A stretch of 25,199 nt of DNA from Fibrobacter sp. (GTDB taxonomy: Bacteria > Fibrobacterota > Fibrobacteria > Fibrobacterales > Fibrobacteraceae). The stretch is from assembly GCA_017520105.1 (NCBI GenBank), contig JAFWRL010000031.1, positions 1-25,199 of the forward strand, given 5' to 3'. The notes under the pieces were generated by a model. That model made no database searches and had not been told where the DNA came from. It saw only the letters and a program-made list of their open reading frames with translations. The position numbers and the translations under genes were made by a program. Shown piece by piece: positions 13,941 through 21,244 of the stretch (positions are counted from its first letter, which is position 1; each line of letters begins with the position of its first letter).

Positions 13941-14912
13941 ATGGAAATAGATGTTGGCATAATTAACTATAATGGCGGTGATGAACTGACGAAGTGCGTC
14001 AAAAGTTTGAAGGCACAAACAAATCCTGTTCGGGTTTTTGTTTTTGATAATGCTTCGACGGACAATTCCATTGAACTTTTGAAAAATTCGGCACTTGAAT
14101 GCATAATTGTCGAAAGTCCCGAAAATTTGGGATATGCAGGCGCCTGTAACGGGCTCCTTTCGCAGATGGAATCCGAGATACAAGTGCTTTGCAATATGGA
14201 TTTGGAATTTGATTCTACGTGGGCCGAAAACTTGCTCAAATGCTTTGATCGCCACCCAGAATGCGGTTCCGTTGCAAGTCTTGTGATGGAAAAAAGCGGT
14301 GTGGTGAACGCTGTGGGTGTGTTGCTTGGCGCGGATTTGTTTGCCAAGAACGAGGCTAGTGGCTTGGATATATCGCAGGCGGATGTGCGCGAGAAAGAAG
14401 TGTTCGGTTGCTATGGTGCCGTGATGAGTTTCCGCAAAACGGCGGCAGAAGCGGTTGGCAAAATGGATGCGAGTTTCTTCTTGTTCTTTGAAGAGACCGA
14501 ATGGTACTTTAGGCACAATTTGGCAGGGTTCAAGACGGTCTTTTGCCCGGAGGCAAGAGTTTATCATGAACGCTCCATGACGACGGTTCGTTACTCGCCG
14601 ATGAAGTTGTTTTATTCTGAACGCAATCGATTGCGCTCGGCATTTCGTCTGTTGCCGCTGGGCGATATATTGAAACTGCCTCTCCGTGGATTTGTACGTT
14701 ACGTGAACATGGCCAAGGGTGGAGTCCCTGGTTCTTCCGGTGATGGCAAAAAGCTGTCGAAGTTCGCTATCTGCGGGGCCCTGGCAAAAGCTTGGCTACA
14801 GGCTTTGTGTATGTTCCCGAAGGAATGGGCGACTCGCAAAAAATATGAACGAGAATTTGAAAAAGTACCTCAAAAGGTTCAAAAACTGTTGGAACTATAT
14901 AAGTTGACCTAA
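13941..14912 (+). CDS. Glycosyltransferase family 2
   Basis: The 323-aa protein has the GT-A fold pattern. It starts DVGIINYNGGDELTKCVKSL, then has VFDNASTDNS (about residues 31-40), NLGYAGACNG, and the metal/UDP-sugar motif LCNMDLEF (about 90-97). FFLFFEETEWYFR (about 190-202), characteristic of rhamnosyltransferase-like GT2 enzymes, holds the likely catalytic acid region. The C-terminal ~80 residues are amphipathic and basic, possibly membrane-associating. ATG 13941 is chosen because the frame upstream runs through the terminator of the previous gene; there is only weak Shine-Dalgarno sequence. With the nearby methyltransferase and flippase-like gene it suggests a glycan assembly function. 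The product is unknown. Confidence 0.9.
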   Translation: MEIDVGIINYNGGDELTKCVKSLKAQTNPVRVFVFDNASTDNSIELLKNSALECIIVESPENLGYAGACNGLLSQMESEIQVLCNMDLEFDSTWAENLLKCFDRHPECGSVASLVMEKSGVVNAVGVLLGADLFAKNEASGLDISQADVREKEVFGCYGAVMSFRKTAAEAVGKMDASFFLFFEETEWYFRHNLAGFKTVFCPEARVYHERSMTTVRYSPMKLFYSERNRLRSAFRLLPLGDILKLPLRGFVRYVNMAKGGVPGSSGDGKKLSKFAICGALAKAWLQALCMFPKEWATRKKYEREFEKVPQKVQKLLELYKLT

Positions 14913-14942
14913 AAAATCCCGGATTTAATCCGGGACTTTTCG
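14911..14942. terminator. Bidirectional terminator between convergent genes
   Basis: TCCCGGATT (14917-14925) and AATCCGGGA (14927-14935) form a near-perfect hairpin with AAAAAA on the left and CTTTT on the right. It can end both the GT2 gene (plus) and the unknown gene ending at 14966 (minus). The stem ATCCCGG/CCGGGA is the same as in the repeat inserted in the helicase gene. Confidence 0.9.
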
Positions 14943-14965
14943 TATGCATTTTTGCAATATCTATG

Positions 14966-15877
14966 CTACACGTTTTCCATTGTTTCGATTTGCTTGGCGA
15001 GTTCGCTAGCGAGTTGTGAATCTTCGTTGTAGATGGCGTTGATGCGCTTGCAGCTGAGTTCGAGCAGGTTGCGGGCTGCGATGGAATCGCTTTGTTTGCG
15101 GAGTTCACGTAAGGCTTTGTCGATTCGCTTGATGTCGTTCTGATCGGGGTATCCCTTCATGAACGTGTAGAAAAGCTGGATTTGCGTGTTGTATTCATTG
15201 TCGGATTCGCAGGCGAGCAAGAACGGTATGACGCGTACATTGAGGAGTTTCGAGAGGTCGCCCATGAATGTGTTGAGCGTGAGGCCCTTCGGGAAGAGTT
15301 CTTCGGAATCCTTCTGGATTTCTTCGGTGCCTACGAAGTCGCCTTCTTCGAATTGCGAGAGCACTTCGTTGAGCATGTCCATTTCGCTACGCTTAGCTTG
15401 TTCGCGATACTTTGCCTGGTAATAGATGGGGAGCGTGGTGAGGCAGTAATGTGCCTGGTTTGCACCGATAAATTCGCCGATGTAGTAGATGTCCGCATCT
15501 TCTTTGAGGATGTCTTCTTCGTTGCTGAAATTCCCTATGCGGGCGGGAATGGGGATGACTTCCATGTTCGCGAGTTCATGGAGGCGTTCGCGCATGGCAT
15601 CGACGTTTAAGTTCTCGGGGAGTTCCACACCGTTTTCTTCCATGGTTTCGAGGAAGTTGTTGAGTTTTGCATCGACGGCGCGGTTGACTTCTCTTTTGCT
15701 TGGCGTATGGGCAAATTGGCGAAAGTCGCCTTCCAATGTCAAAAGACCGTTTTTGATCATGTCGTCAAACGGTGTTTCGTTGGGTTCGGCGTCCGGAGAG
15801 GGCAAAATTCTTGCGTAGGCAATCATTCTGCCGCAAAGCTGTTCGTCATTTCCTTTTTTCTGTTCGATTCCAAGCAT
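14966..15877 (-). CDS. Hypothetical protein, 303 aa
   Basis: I do not recognise this protein. It is soluble, acidic and mostly helical, with no signal peptide, membrane segment or metal-binding cluster. Visible features are a charged N terminus (MLGIEQKKGNDEQLCGRMIAYARIL), a middle part with GEFIGANQAHYCLTTLPIYY, and a heptad-like helical C terminus (residues ~240-303) rich in Leu, Lys and Glu. The start lies 19 bases after the stop of the pectinesterase on the same strand, so the two may be cotranscribed even though one product is secreted and this one is cytosolic. No Shine-Dalgarno precedes ATG 15877; Met18 is an alternative start. Codon use is like its neighbours, supporting a real gene. 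Confidence 0.75.
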   Translation of the reverse strand: MLGIEQKKGNDEQLCGRMIAYARILPSPDAEPNETPFDDMIKNGLLTLEGDFRQFAHTPSKREVNRAVDAKLNNFLETMEENGVELPENLNVDAMRERLHELANMEVIPIPARIGNFSNEEDILKEDADIYYIGEFIGANQAHYCLTTLPIYYQAKYREQAKRSEMDMLNEVLSQFEEGDFVGTEEIQKDSEELFPKGLTLNTFMGDLSKLLNVRVIPFLLACESDNEYNTQIQLFYTFMKGYPDQNDIKRIDKALRELRKQSDSIAARNLLELSCKRINAIYNEDSQLASELAKQIETMENV

Positions 15878-15896
15878 ACCATAAAATTAACAAATT

Positions 15897-18005
15897 CTAG
15901 TGGACTTGGACCATTTTTTGTTTGTGATTTCTTTGTGTTGTGGTCTTTACGATGTAGATGCCGGGGGCAAGGCCTGTAGTATTGGCTTTTCCGTGGGTGT
16001 GTCGCACGAGTTTGCCGTTGATGTCGTAGATGCGGGTTTCACCAGCAGCCGTGCTGAAACGTGAAACTTTTGGTAGAATGGTCGTGGACGAGTCTTGCTT
16101 TTCGACGTTCTTTTCGGTGAGCTTGATTTGGTCGAGGTTCGGACCGTCGTTCCCGTCAACGATGGCGAAGGTGATATAGCTTGCGCCTTTGGGGAGCGTA
16201 ATGGTTGTTTCTTTTGTCTGGTATGTGGTCCAGTTGTCGGTGGCTTCGAACGAAATAATGTTGGCGCCTTTGCATCCGTCGATTCCGGCGGTGCATGTGC
16301 CGGGGGCCGCGATGGCGAGGCTGCGGGCTTTTCCGCTGCCGTTGGCGTATGTCATGGCCATGGTGTATTCGCCGGGGTATTCTGCATAGACGGGGATTTG
16401 GACGCTAGATTTTCCGGTGCCAAAGTTGATGTAGCCTGTGCCCGCAAATCCTGCGTTGGTGCTTTCGTTGATGGCGTTATCGATGATGCCGTCTTCGGCT
16501 TGGAAGGTGTTTGTGCCTTTGGCGTCGAATATGGCGCCGAGTTCGATGTCTTTGCTCATCGTGGTTTTCCACGTGTTTGCGGTGCCTGCATCGCTTGCGC
16601 TTTTGCCTGTCCAGCCGGCGAATTTCCAACCTGTGGCGGGTTCCGCTATGATGGTGACGGAAGTGCCTTCTGCGATTTTTTCGCGGTTGGGGGAGGCTAC
16701 GACGGTGCCGCCGATGGATGAATTAACTGTTAAGTTGTAGTAGGTGACGTTTGCTTCGAGGACTGTAATTTCGTTTGATGATGCCCCGAGACCGCCCATG
16801 GAATTTGCGGCGCGGACGGTGACTTTGGAGCCAGCAGCGATGTTGCCGACATCGATGGAATTGAATGTGGTGTTGCTGTGGTACTTTCCGTTGACAAAGA
16901 CGGCCCAGCAGATGGCGTTGTCATCGTCGTTCCAGATGATATTCGCGCCTTCTTGCGAAATTTTCGGGGCGGAGACTTGGACGGTGAGTTTGTTTGGTTC
17001 CCAGTTGTCGCTGCCGCCAAGGACGTTCTTGAGGGTGTATTTGGCGGCGTCGCTTGCGTTCCAGACGGTCTTGAGCGTTGTCGCGGTCGATGGATCCTTG
17101 CCGCCGTCAAAGCGGGTCTTGCGCTGGCTCGTGTTGATGGCGTCGCCGCTTCCGTTCTTACTGTTGTATTCGCCGAAGACGGCGGGCGCGGAGTTCATGT
17201 CAGGGCCCCAGCCTTCTGCCCTGGGCTCTGCGCGCATGATGGTATTCAGGAATATGGTCTTGGCGTGTCCCCAGGAACGCCCGAGGTAGAAAGTTTTGTT
17301 GAAACTGGAGTTGCTGACTTCGATGATGGCGTTGTTGAAAACGTAGCCCCAGTCATCCGGATTTTGCGATGCTGTAATGTAGCCGCCGTTTCGCGTCATC
17401 ACAAGCTTGGTGCCTTCGAAAAAAATGTCGCCGCCACCGCAGATAAAGTCAACGGTGCCATTGATTTCGCCACCTTCCCAATAAGTGCGACCTTTCTTGG
17501 TGTAGTAGGTGTCTTGTCCGCTCAAGAGGCGTACGTTCTTATAGATAAACTTATCGCCTGCGTTTTGCTGCAGGGCTACTTGCCGGGCGGCGTTGGCGGA
17601 ACTGACGGAACTTCTGTTTTGCAGGGTGATGTCCTGCATATACATGTTCTTGTTGCTAGGAAAGTATATTGTTGCCGTGGTGCTGATGCCTTCAGTGTCG
17701 GTCGTGTTCCAAATAATGGTTTTGTCAACGGACTGTCCGATGATGGAAATGTTCGAGCCGCTGAATGTCGATTTTCCATGCTCGTCTCCGGTGACCTTGG
17801 TGATGTTGTATTCGCCATCCGGCACAAAAAGTATGAATCGCTTGAACTCGGTTGCTCCCGATGACGATGCCTTTGCGATGGCCGCCTTGAAGTCTCCATC
17901 GACGCCTAACACAAAGTCAAAACCGTGCTTTGTAATGGCGGAGGCGGTCGCTGCACATGCTAGCGATGAATAAATAAAAATTTTGTAAAACCAACTATTC
18001 AACAT
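15897..18005 (-). CDS. Secreted pectinesterase (CE8) with bacterial-repeat, CBM35-like and C-terminal sorting modules
   Basis: The 702-aa enzyme removes methyl esters from pectin. Signal peptide is at about 1-23 (ending ATASA). The CE8 beta-helix spans about 27-335 and holds the family motifs: RQVALQ (Gln142), GQDTYY (Asp165), GTVDFICG (Asp186) and YLGRSW (Arg243, Trp245), the expected Gln/Asp/Asp/Arg set. An Fn3-like domain follows (~340-418), then an InlB-type 'bacterial repeat' (~423-496, GWKFAGWTG), a CBM6/35-like domain (~499-632), and a C-terminal tail RIYDINGKLVRHTHG...GLAPGIYIVKT typical of type IX secretion sorting domains. ATG 18005 has GAGG at good spacing. The catalytic domain is somewhat diverged (GRSW for GRPW). 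It lies downstream of a pectate lyase gene, separated by a repeat-filled gap. Confidence 0.9.
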   Translation of the reverse strand: MLNSWFYKIFIYSSLACAATASAITKHGFDFVLGVDGDFKAAIAKASSSGATEFKRFILFVPDGEYNITKVTGDEHGKSTFSGSNISIIGQSVDKTIIWNTTDTEGISTTATIYFPSNKNMYMQDITLQNRSSVSSANAARQVALQQNAGDKFIYKNVRLLSGQDTYYTKKGRTYWEGGEINGTVDFICGGGDIFFEGTKLVMTRNGGYITASQNPDDWGYVFNNAIIEVSNSSFNKTFYLGRSWGHAKTIFLNTIMRAEPRAEGWGPDMNSAPAVFGEYNSKNGSGDAINTSQRKTRFDGGKDPSTATTLKTVWNASDAAKYTLKNVLGGSDNWEPNKLTVQVSAPKISQEGANIIWNDDDNAICWAVFVNGKYHSNTTFNSIDVGNIAAGSKVTVRAANSMGGLGASSNEITVLEANVTYYNLTVNSSIGGTVVASPNREKIAEGTSVTIIAEPATGWKFAGWTGKSASDAGTANTWKTTMSKDIELGAIFDAKGTNTFQAEDGIIDNAINESTNAGFAGTGYINFGTGKSSVQIPVYAEYPGEYTMAMTYANGSGKARSLAIAAPGTCTAGIDGCKGANIISFEATDNWTTYQTKETTITLPKGASYITFAIVDGNDGPNLDQIKLTEKNVEKQDSSTTILPKVSRFSTAAGETRIYDINGKLVRHTHGKANTTGLAPGIYIVKTTTQRNHKQKMVQVH

Positions 18006-18019
18006 ATTACCTCAATTCT

Positions 18020-18185
18020 AATGCTTGGATTGCTTCGCTTTCAGCTCGCAATGACGTTTTTGGTTTTGTCATTCCCCTAACGGGGCTTGACTGGATCCTT
18101 CGTCGGAGTTTACCCCGGACATGTTCCGGGGGACTCAGGATGACGAAAGAGGAAAACTGTCATTCTGAACCCTGCACTAGTCATC
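18020..18185. repeat. Cluster of dispersed palindromic repeats between the two pectinase genes
   Basis: At least three repeat pieces are joined here. One is GGATTGCTTCGC...CGCAATGACG. The second starts TGTCATTCCCC with GGGG at 18082-18085. The third has stem CCCCGGA (18113-18119) pairing with TCCGGGG (18125-18131) and ends in CAGGATGACG. The TGTCAT/ATGACA ends match repeats elsewhere in the window. No gene is present in the 238-base gap. Confidence 0.65.
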
Positions 18186-18243
18186 CTTGGAGCAACGCGG
18201 AGGGAATCCATTATTTCTTGAATACATTTTTTTCCTGAGTCTC

Positions 18244-19974
18244 CTATTTTGCGTTTCTTCCGTTTATTTTAAATATTTTTCCGTTTCCTCGCATAAAGTA
18301 AGCTCCTGCGCCGTTCGAGTTGCGACCAAAGTCTATAAAGTAGCGGCTTGTGGACTTTTGGGGTGCCTTGCGGGCAACAGAAATGGACGTTGTGCCGGAA
18401 TCGACTTTACCGGCTTTGAGGTCGCTGCTTATCCAGCCGATGTAATCGATGTTTGCCATGCCGTCTTTCGAAAGGCTTGTGAACTTGAGTTCGCTGTAAC
18501 CCTGTGGCAGTTCGACTTCGATGGATTGCACTTTCCAAGTTGTCCATGCGGCTGTGGATTCCATGCTGCCGTCGGCAAGGAGCGTCTTGTCGCCTGCCGT
18601 AACGCTGAAGCCGCGGGCGCCACCACCACCGTTTGCAAAACTTATGTACAAAGTATATTTCCCGGCTTTCGTTGATGTGATGCCGTAGGTTACATAGCTT
18701 CCGGTGGAGTTATCGACGTTGGCGTAACCTTCGCCAACGAATCCTGTGTTGGTCGCTTCTTTGACACCTTGGATGTCGATGAAGTTTACGCCGTCAATGT
18801 ATGTTTTGCAGGTGTCGCTTCCGCACATTGCCGGTGGCGGCGGGGGAGGAACGTAGTTGTCGTTCATCTTGGCGAGCGCCTCAAGGTACGCTTTTTCTGT
18901 ACTCAGAAGGGCGGTGCCGTAGTCGCCTGCCCACTGGTAGCCGGTGCGTCGTTCTTCGCTGATTCTGGTGAAGTCTTGTGTTTTTGTGCTAGCGCCGTCG
19001 CGGTCGCAAAAGAAGTAGTTGTCGTTGTTGACTTCGTAAAAGCGGTACCACAGAACATTGCCGTCGCGTTTTTCGAATGTGCCCGCTTTCTTGTTGAAGT
19101 AAAGTCCGGTGACGCGGGTTTTCTTGTACCATTCGATGGCTCCCTTGACGGATTTCTGGATGGCTTCGGTTTGTTCGGGCCAGTTCATCAAGAACCATAC
19201 GGCTCCTGCGGATTCGCTGCCGGATTTGCTGGCGAGTTCGTAAGCGCGTGCGCCAACTGGAGCCATGCTGTTTGTGTCGTGCTGGGCGCACCAGACGGTG
19301 GGTTTCCCGTCGTTTACGATTTGCGCTTTGAGCAAAAAGTCGATAGCTTTGTCCAATGCGCTTTTCATCTTGCTGCGGGTGGCGTCGTCGATAATGTCGC
19401 TGTCAAAAGGACTTGTCTTGTTCACGATGTCCATCATGGTGACCATCGCGCGAATCATGGCGTTGTCGTTCAGCGTGATTTGGTCGGAATAGTTGCCGCG
19501 CTTGGGCCACACTTGCGGAATACCACCTTTGGCGCGCTGCATTGTCAAAATAAAGTTGACGGCCTTGTTGAAACTTGTCTTGAATGCGGATTTGTAATTG
19601 TTGTTCGTCGTTTCTTTGTAACGCACGGCGAGAAGTCGCATTTCCTGAATGGTCGCGTTGTTATCGATGGTGCCGAGGTCGCCGCCGCCTTTCGCTTGCC
19701 ATTCGGATTTTTGCCCGCCGGAATAGGCACTTTTGTACTTGTCGGCCATGGCTTTGTAAAAACCGCCATTTGCGATTTGCCAAGTCGTCATGTTGTAGGT
19801 GTACTGGTCAATGTCCATGCCTGATGCCGCCGACGTCAGCTCCGAATAGCCGCGATAGCTATTGATTCTCGAGACCGCCGTCGCCGGGGGAACATAGCTC
19901 GCAGCCGCAGAATATGTCGCGACGGACATTGCTGCTACAAGAAAAATGTAATTGCCAAACCAAATGCTCTTCAT
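18244..19974 (-). CDS. Secreted pectate lyase (PL10-like) with CBM35-like domain
   Basis: The 576-aa enzyme cleaves polygalacturonate by beta-elimination. Signal peptide is at about 1-25 (ending YSAAA). The all-helical lyase domain (~30-372) shows PL10 motifs: IANGGFYKAM, GTIDNNATIQEM, GGIPQVWPKRG with ITLNDNAMIRAM, VWCAQHD followed by ARAYELAS, and LWYRFYEVN followed by FFCDRDG, where the Arg of RFYE is the likely catalytic arginine. A proline linker (PPPPPP, ~376-381) leads to a CBM35-like domain (~390-515). The last ~45 residues are basic (RKAPQK, FKINGRNAK), resembling the basic C-terminal domains of Fibrobacter glycanases rather than a type IX sorting tail. ATG 19974 has AAGGG five bases upstream. 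The pectinesterase lies downstream on the same strand. Confidence 0.9.
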   Translation of the reverse strand: MKSIWFGNYIFLVAAMSVATYSAAASYVPPATAVSRINSYRGYSELTSAASGMDIDQYTYNMTTWQIANGGFYKAMADKYKSAYSGGQKSEWQAKGGGDLGTIDNNATIQEMRLLAVRYKETTNNNYKSAFKTSFNKAVNFILTMQRAKGGIPQVWPKRGNYSDQITLNDNAMIRAMVTMMDIVNKTSPFDSDIIDDATRSKMKSALDKAIDFLLKAQIVNDGKPTVWCAQHDTNSMAPVGARAYELASKSGSESAGAVWFLMNWPEQTEAIQKSVKGAIEWYKKTRVTGLYFNKKAGTFEKRDGNVLWYRFYEVNNDNYFFCDRDGASTKTQDFTRISEERRTGYQWAGDYGTALLSTEKAYLEALAKMNDNYVPPPPPPAMCGSDTCKTYIDGVNFIDIQGVKEATNTGFVGEGYANVDNSTGSYVTYGITSTKAGKYTLYISFANGGGGARGFSVTAGDKTLLADGSMESTAAWTTWKVQSIEVELPQGYSELKFTSLSKDGMANIDYIGWISSDLKAGKVDSGTTSISVARKAPQKSTSRYFIDFGRNSNGAGAYFMRGNGKIFKINGRNAK

Positions 19975-20165
19975 TCTAACCCTTTTGAAGATTTTCCCAC
20001 ACTACCTTTATAATCTATATTTAAATAATACGTTTTTCATTATGAATTTTTTTTAAGTGTTGTCTAAAGACGACGCTTTATTTTTATTCCTTATTTGTTT
20101 TTTGGGGCAATGAGAGCTAGCTAGCAGCCTAAAGTGGCCCTTTAAAGTGAAAATGCGAGGCTGTT

Positions 20166-20210
20166 TTACATACTAAAAACGCCTTTGGTCGCATTTAGTA
20201 TGTAAGGCGT
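20166..20210 (+). promoter_or_regulatory. Overlapping alternative hairpins upstream of the TIGR02147-type gene
   Basis: A perfect 12-bp inverted repeat TTACATACTAAA (20166-20177) / TTTAGTATGTAA (20194-20205) encloses a 16-base loop. A second pairing, ACGCCTT (20179-20185) with AAGGCGT (20204-20210), would use part of the loop and the last bases of the right arm, so the two stems exclude each other. No T-run follows. It could be a regulator-binding dyad or an RNA switch-like structure. Confidence 0.6.
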
Positions 20211-20288
20211 CAAAACATGCTTCGAAAAATGCGTAAATGCATGCGTCGAGCAAAGTGGCGAAGGATGCCTAAGATAATTTTGTTTGTT

Positions 20289-20309
20289 TATAATACAGGT
20301 TGTATTATA
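20289..20309 (+). promoter_or_regulatory. Perfect 9-bp dyad overlapping a -10-like box (putative operator)
   Basis: TATAATACA (20289-20297) and TGTATTATA (20301-20309) are perfect inverted arms around GGT. The left arm contains a perfect TATAAT. The dyad ends 112 bases before the start of the helix-turn-helix regulator gene. Dimeric repressor binding here, possibly autoregulation, is an inference. Confidence 0.6.
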
Positions 20310-20421
20310 TTTTTTATAAAATTTTTGAAAATGTGTAAAAACTACTAAAAATCTTTAAAAAAGTGATGTTTGTATAATAAAAATTGTTGCGTAGCTCGAA
20401 AAATTAGTTTAAATTATAGGT

Positions 20422-21243
20422 ATGAAACCAATAACTGAATATCAAGACTATCGAGAATACATGCGCGACTTCTACGAAGAACGCAAACGCAGTTCTTTGT
20501 TCTCGTGGCGCGAGTTCTCCAAGTTGGCGGGGTTCACTTCGCCAAACTACATCCAGCTCGTATGTGAGGGCAAAAGTCGCCTGAGCAAGACCGGTGTCGA
20601 AAAGGTCGCTACGGCTATGGAACTTGCGGGTTCCGACCGCGAATATTTTCTTGCGATGGAGCGTTTTGGTGATGCCAAGAGCGATTCTAAGAAAATCCAG
20701 GCATTCAACGAAATGCAGAAAATCGCAAAAGAAAATCGCTTGCGGGTCGTCGATGGTGAAGCGTTCAAGTATTTCGAATCGTGGGTGAACCCGGTGATGC
20801 GGGAACTCGCCCCGATTATGCCTGGCGCAAAACCATTGGAACTGGCGCGTAACTGCTACCCAGTCGTGAGCGCGACCGAAGTTCGCCAAGCCCTGGACTT
20901 TATGGTTCATGCGAATTTCTTGAAAAAGATCGGCGAGGATACCTACGTACAGACTGAAAAAGTCGTGACGGGATCTTCCGAGGCGATTCCTTTGGCGCTT
21001 CGTTCCATGAACCGTCAAATGTCGAAGTTTGCGACTGATGCCATTGACGATATTCCGCCAGAAAAACGTCATACCGCCGGTGTGACGCTCGGTATGTCCG
21101 AAGCAACGTACAAATGGCTTGTTCAAAAGCTTGAAACGCTCAGGCAGCAGGTGGTTGCCATGGCTGCCAAGGAAAAAGATTACGATAAAGTTTATCGTTT
21201 AAATTTACAACTTTTCCCACTTACGAAAGGGAAGGAGGCCTAA
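20422..21243 (+). CDS. TIGR02147 family protein (DUF4423-type putative transcriptional regulator)
   Basis: The 273-aa protein belongs to a family that is strongly amplified in Fibrobacter. The N-terminal ~75 residues contain a helix-turn-helix-like segment (FSWREFSKLAGFTSPNYIQLV, then GKSRLSKTGVEKVATAM). The C-terminal ~190 residues carry the family signature ALRSMNRQMSKFATDAIDDI, then GVTLGMSEATYKWL and a closing VYRLNLQLFPLTKG. It is cytosolic. Its stop TAA is one base before the ATG of a lipoprotein gene, with the lipoprotein's ribosome binding site inside its last codons, so the two are cotranscribed and probably coupled. Two dyad elements lie upstream. The role in regulating its partner is inferred from architecture; the DNA target is unknown. 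Confidence 0.9.
   Translation: MKPITEYQDYREYMRDFYEERKRSSLFSWREFSKLAGFTSPNYIQLVCEGKSRLSKTGVEKVATAMELAGSDREYFLAMERFGDAKSDSKKIQAFNEMQKIAKENRLRVVDGEAFKYFESWVNPVMRELAPIMPGAKPLELARNCYPVVSATEVRQALDFMVHANFLKKIGEDTYVQTEKVVTGSSEAIPLALRSMNRQMSKFATDAIDDIPPEKRHTAGVTLGMSEATYKWLVQKLETLRQQVVAMAAKEKDYDKVYRLNLQLFPLTKGKEA
21231..21238 (+). promoter_or_regulatory. Shine-Dalgarno GAAGGAGG for the coupled lipoprotein
   Basis: GAAGGAGG lies within the last codons of the regulator gene, six bases before ATG 21245. It favours this start over the in-frame ATG at 21254 and indicates translational coupling. Confidence 0.88.
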
Positions 21244-21244
21244 G

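Larger units (their letters stand above)
19975..20421. other. AT-rich divergent intergenic region with structured leader elements
   Basis: No gene is seen in these 447 bases. It must carry the promoter of the pectate lyase (minus) and of the TIGR02147-type gene (plus). Besides the two dyads listed separately, a possible -10 TATAAT lies at 20373-20378, about 44 bases before ATG 20422. No matching -35 is visible there. CATGC/GCATG pairs occur around 20215-20242. Confidence 0.55.

Noticed and set aside
18769..19824. 351-aa open frame antisense to the pectate lyase
   Set aside because: Val/Phe/Cys-rich shadow of the lyase gene, with no recognisable domain.
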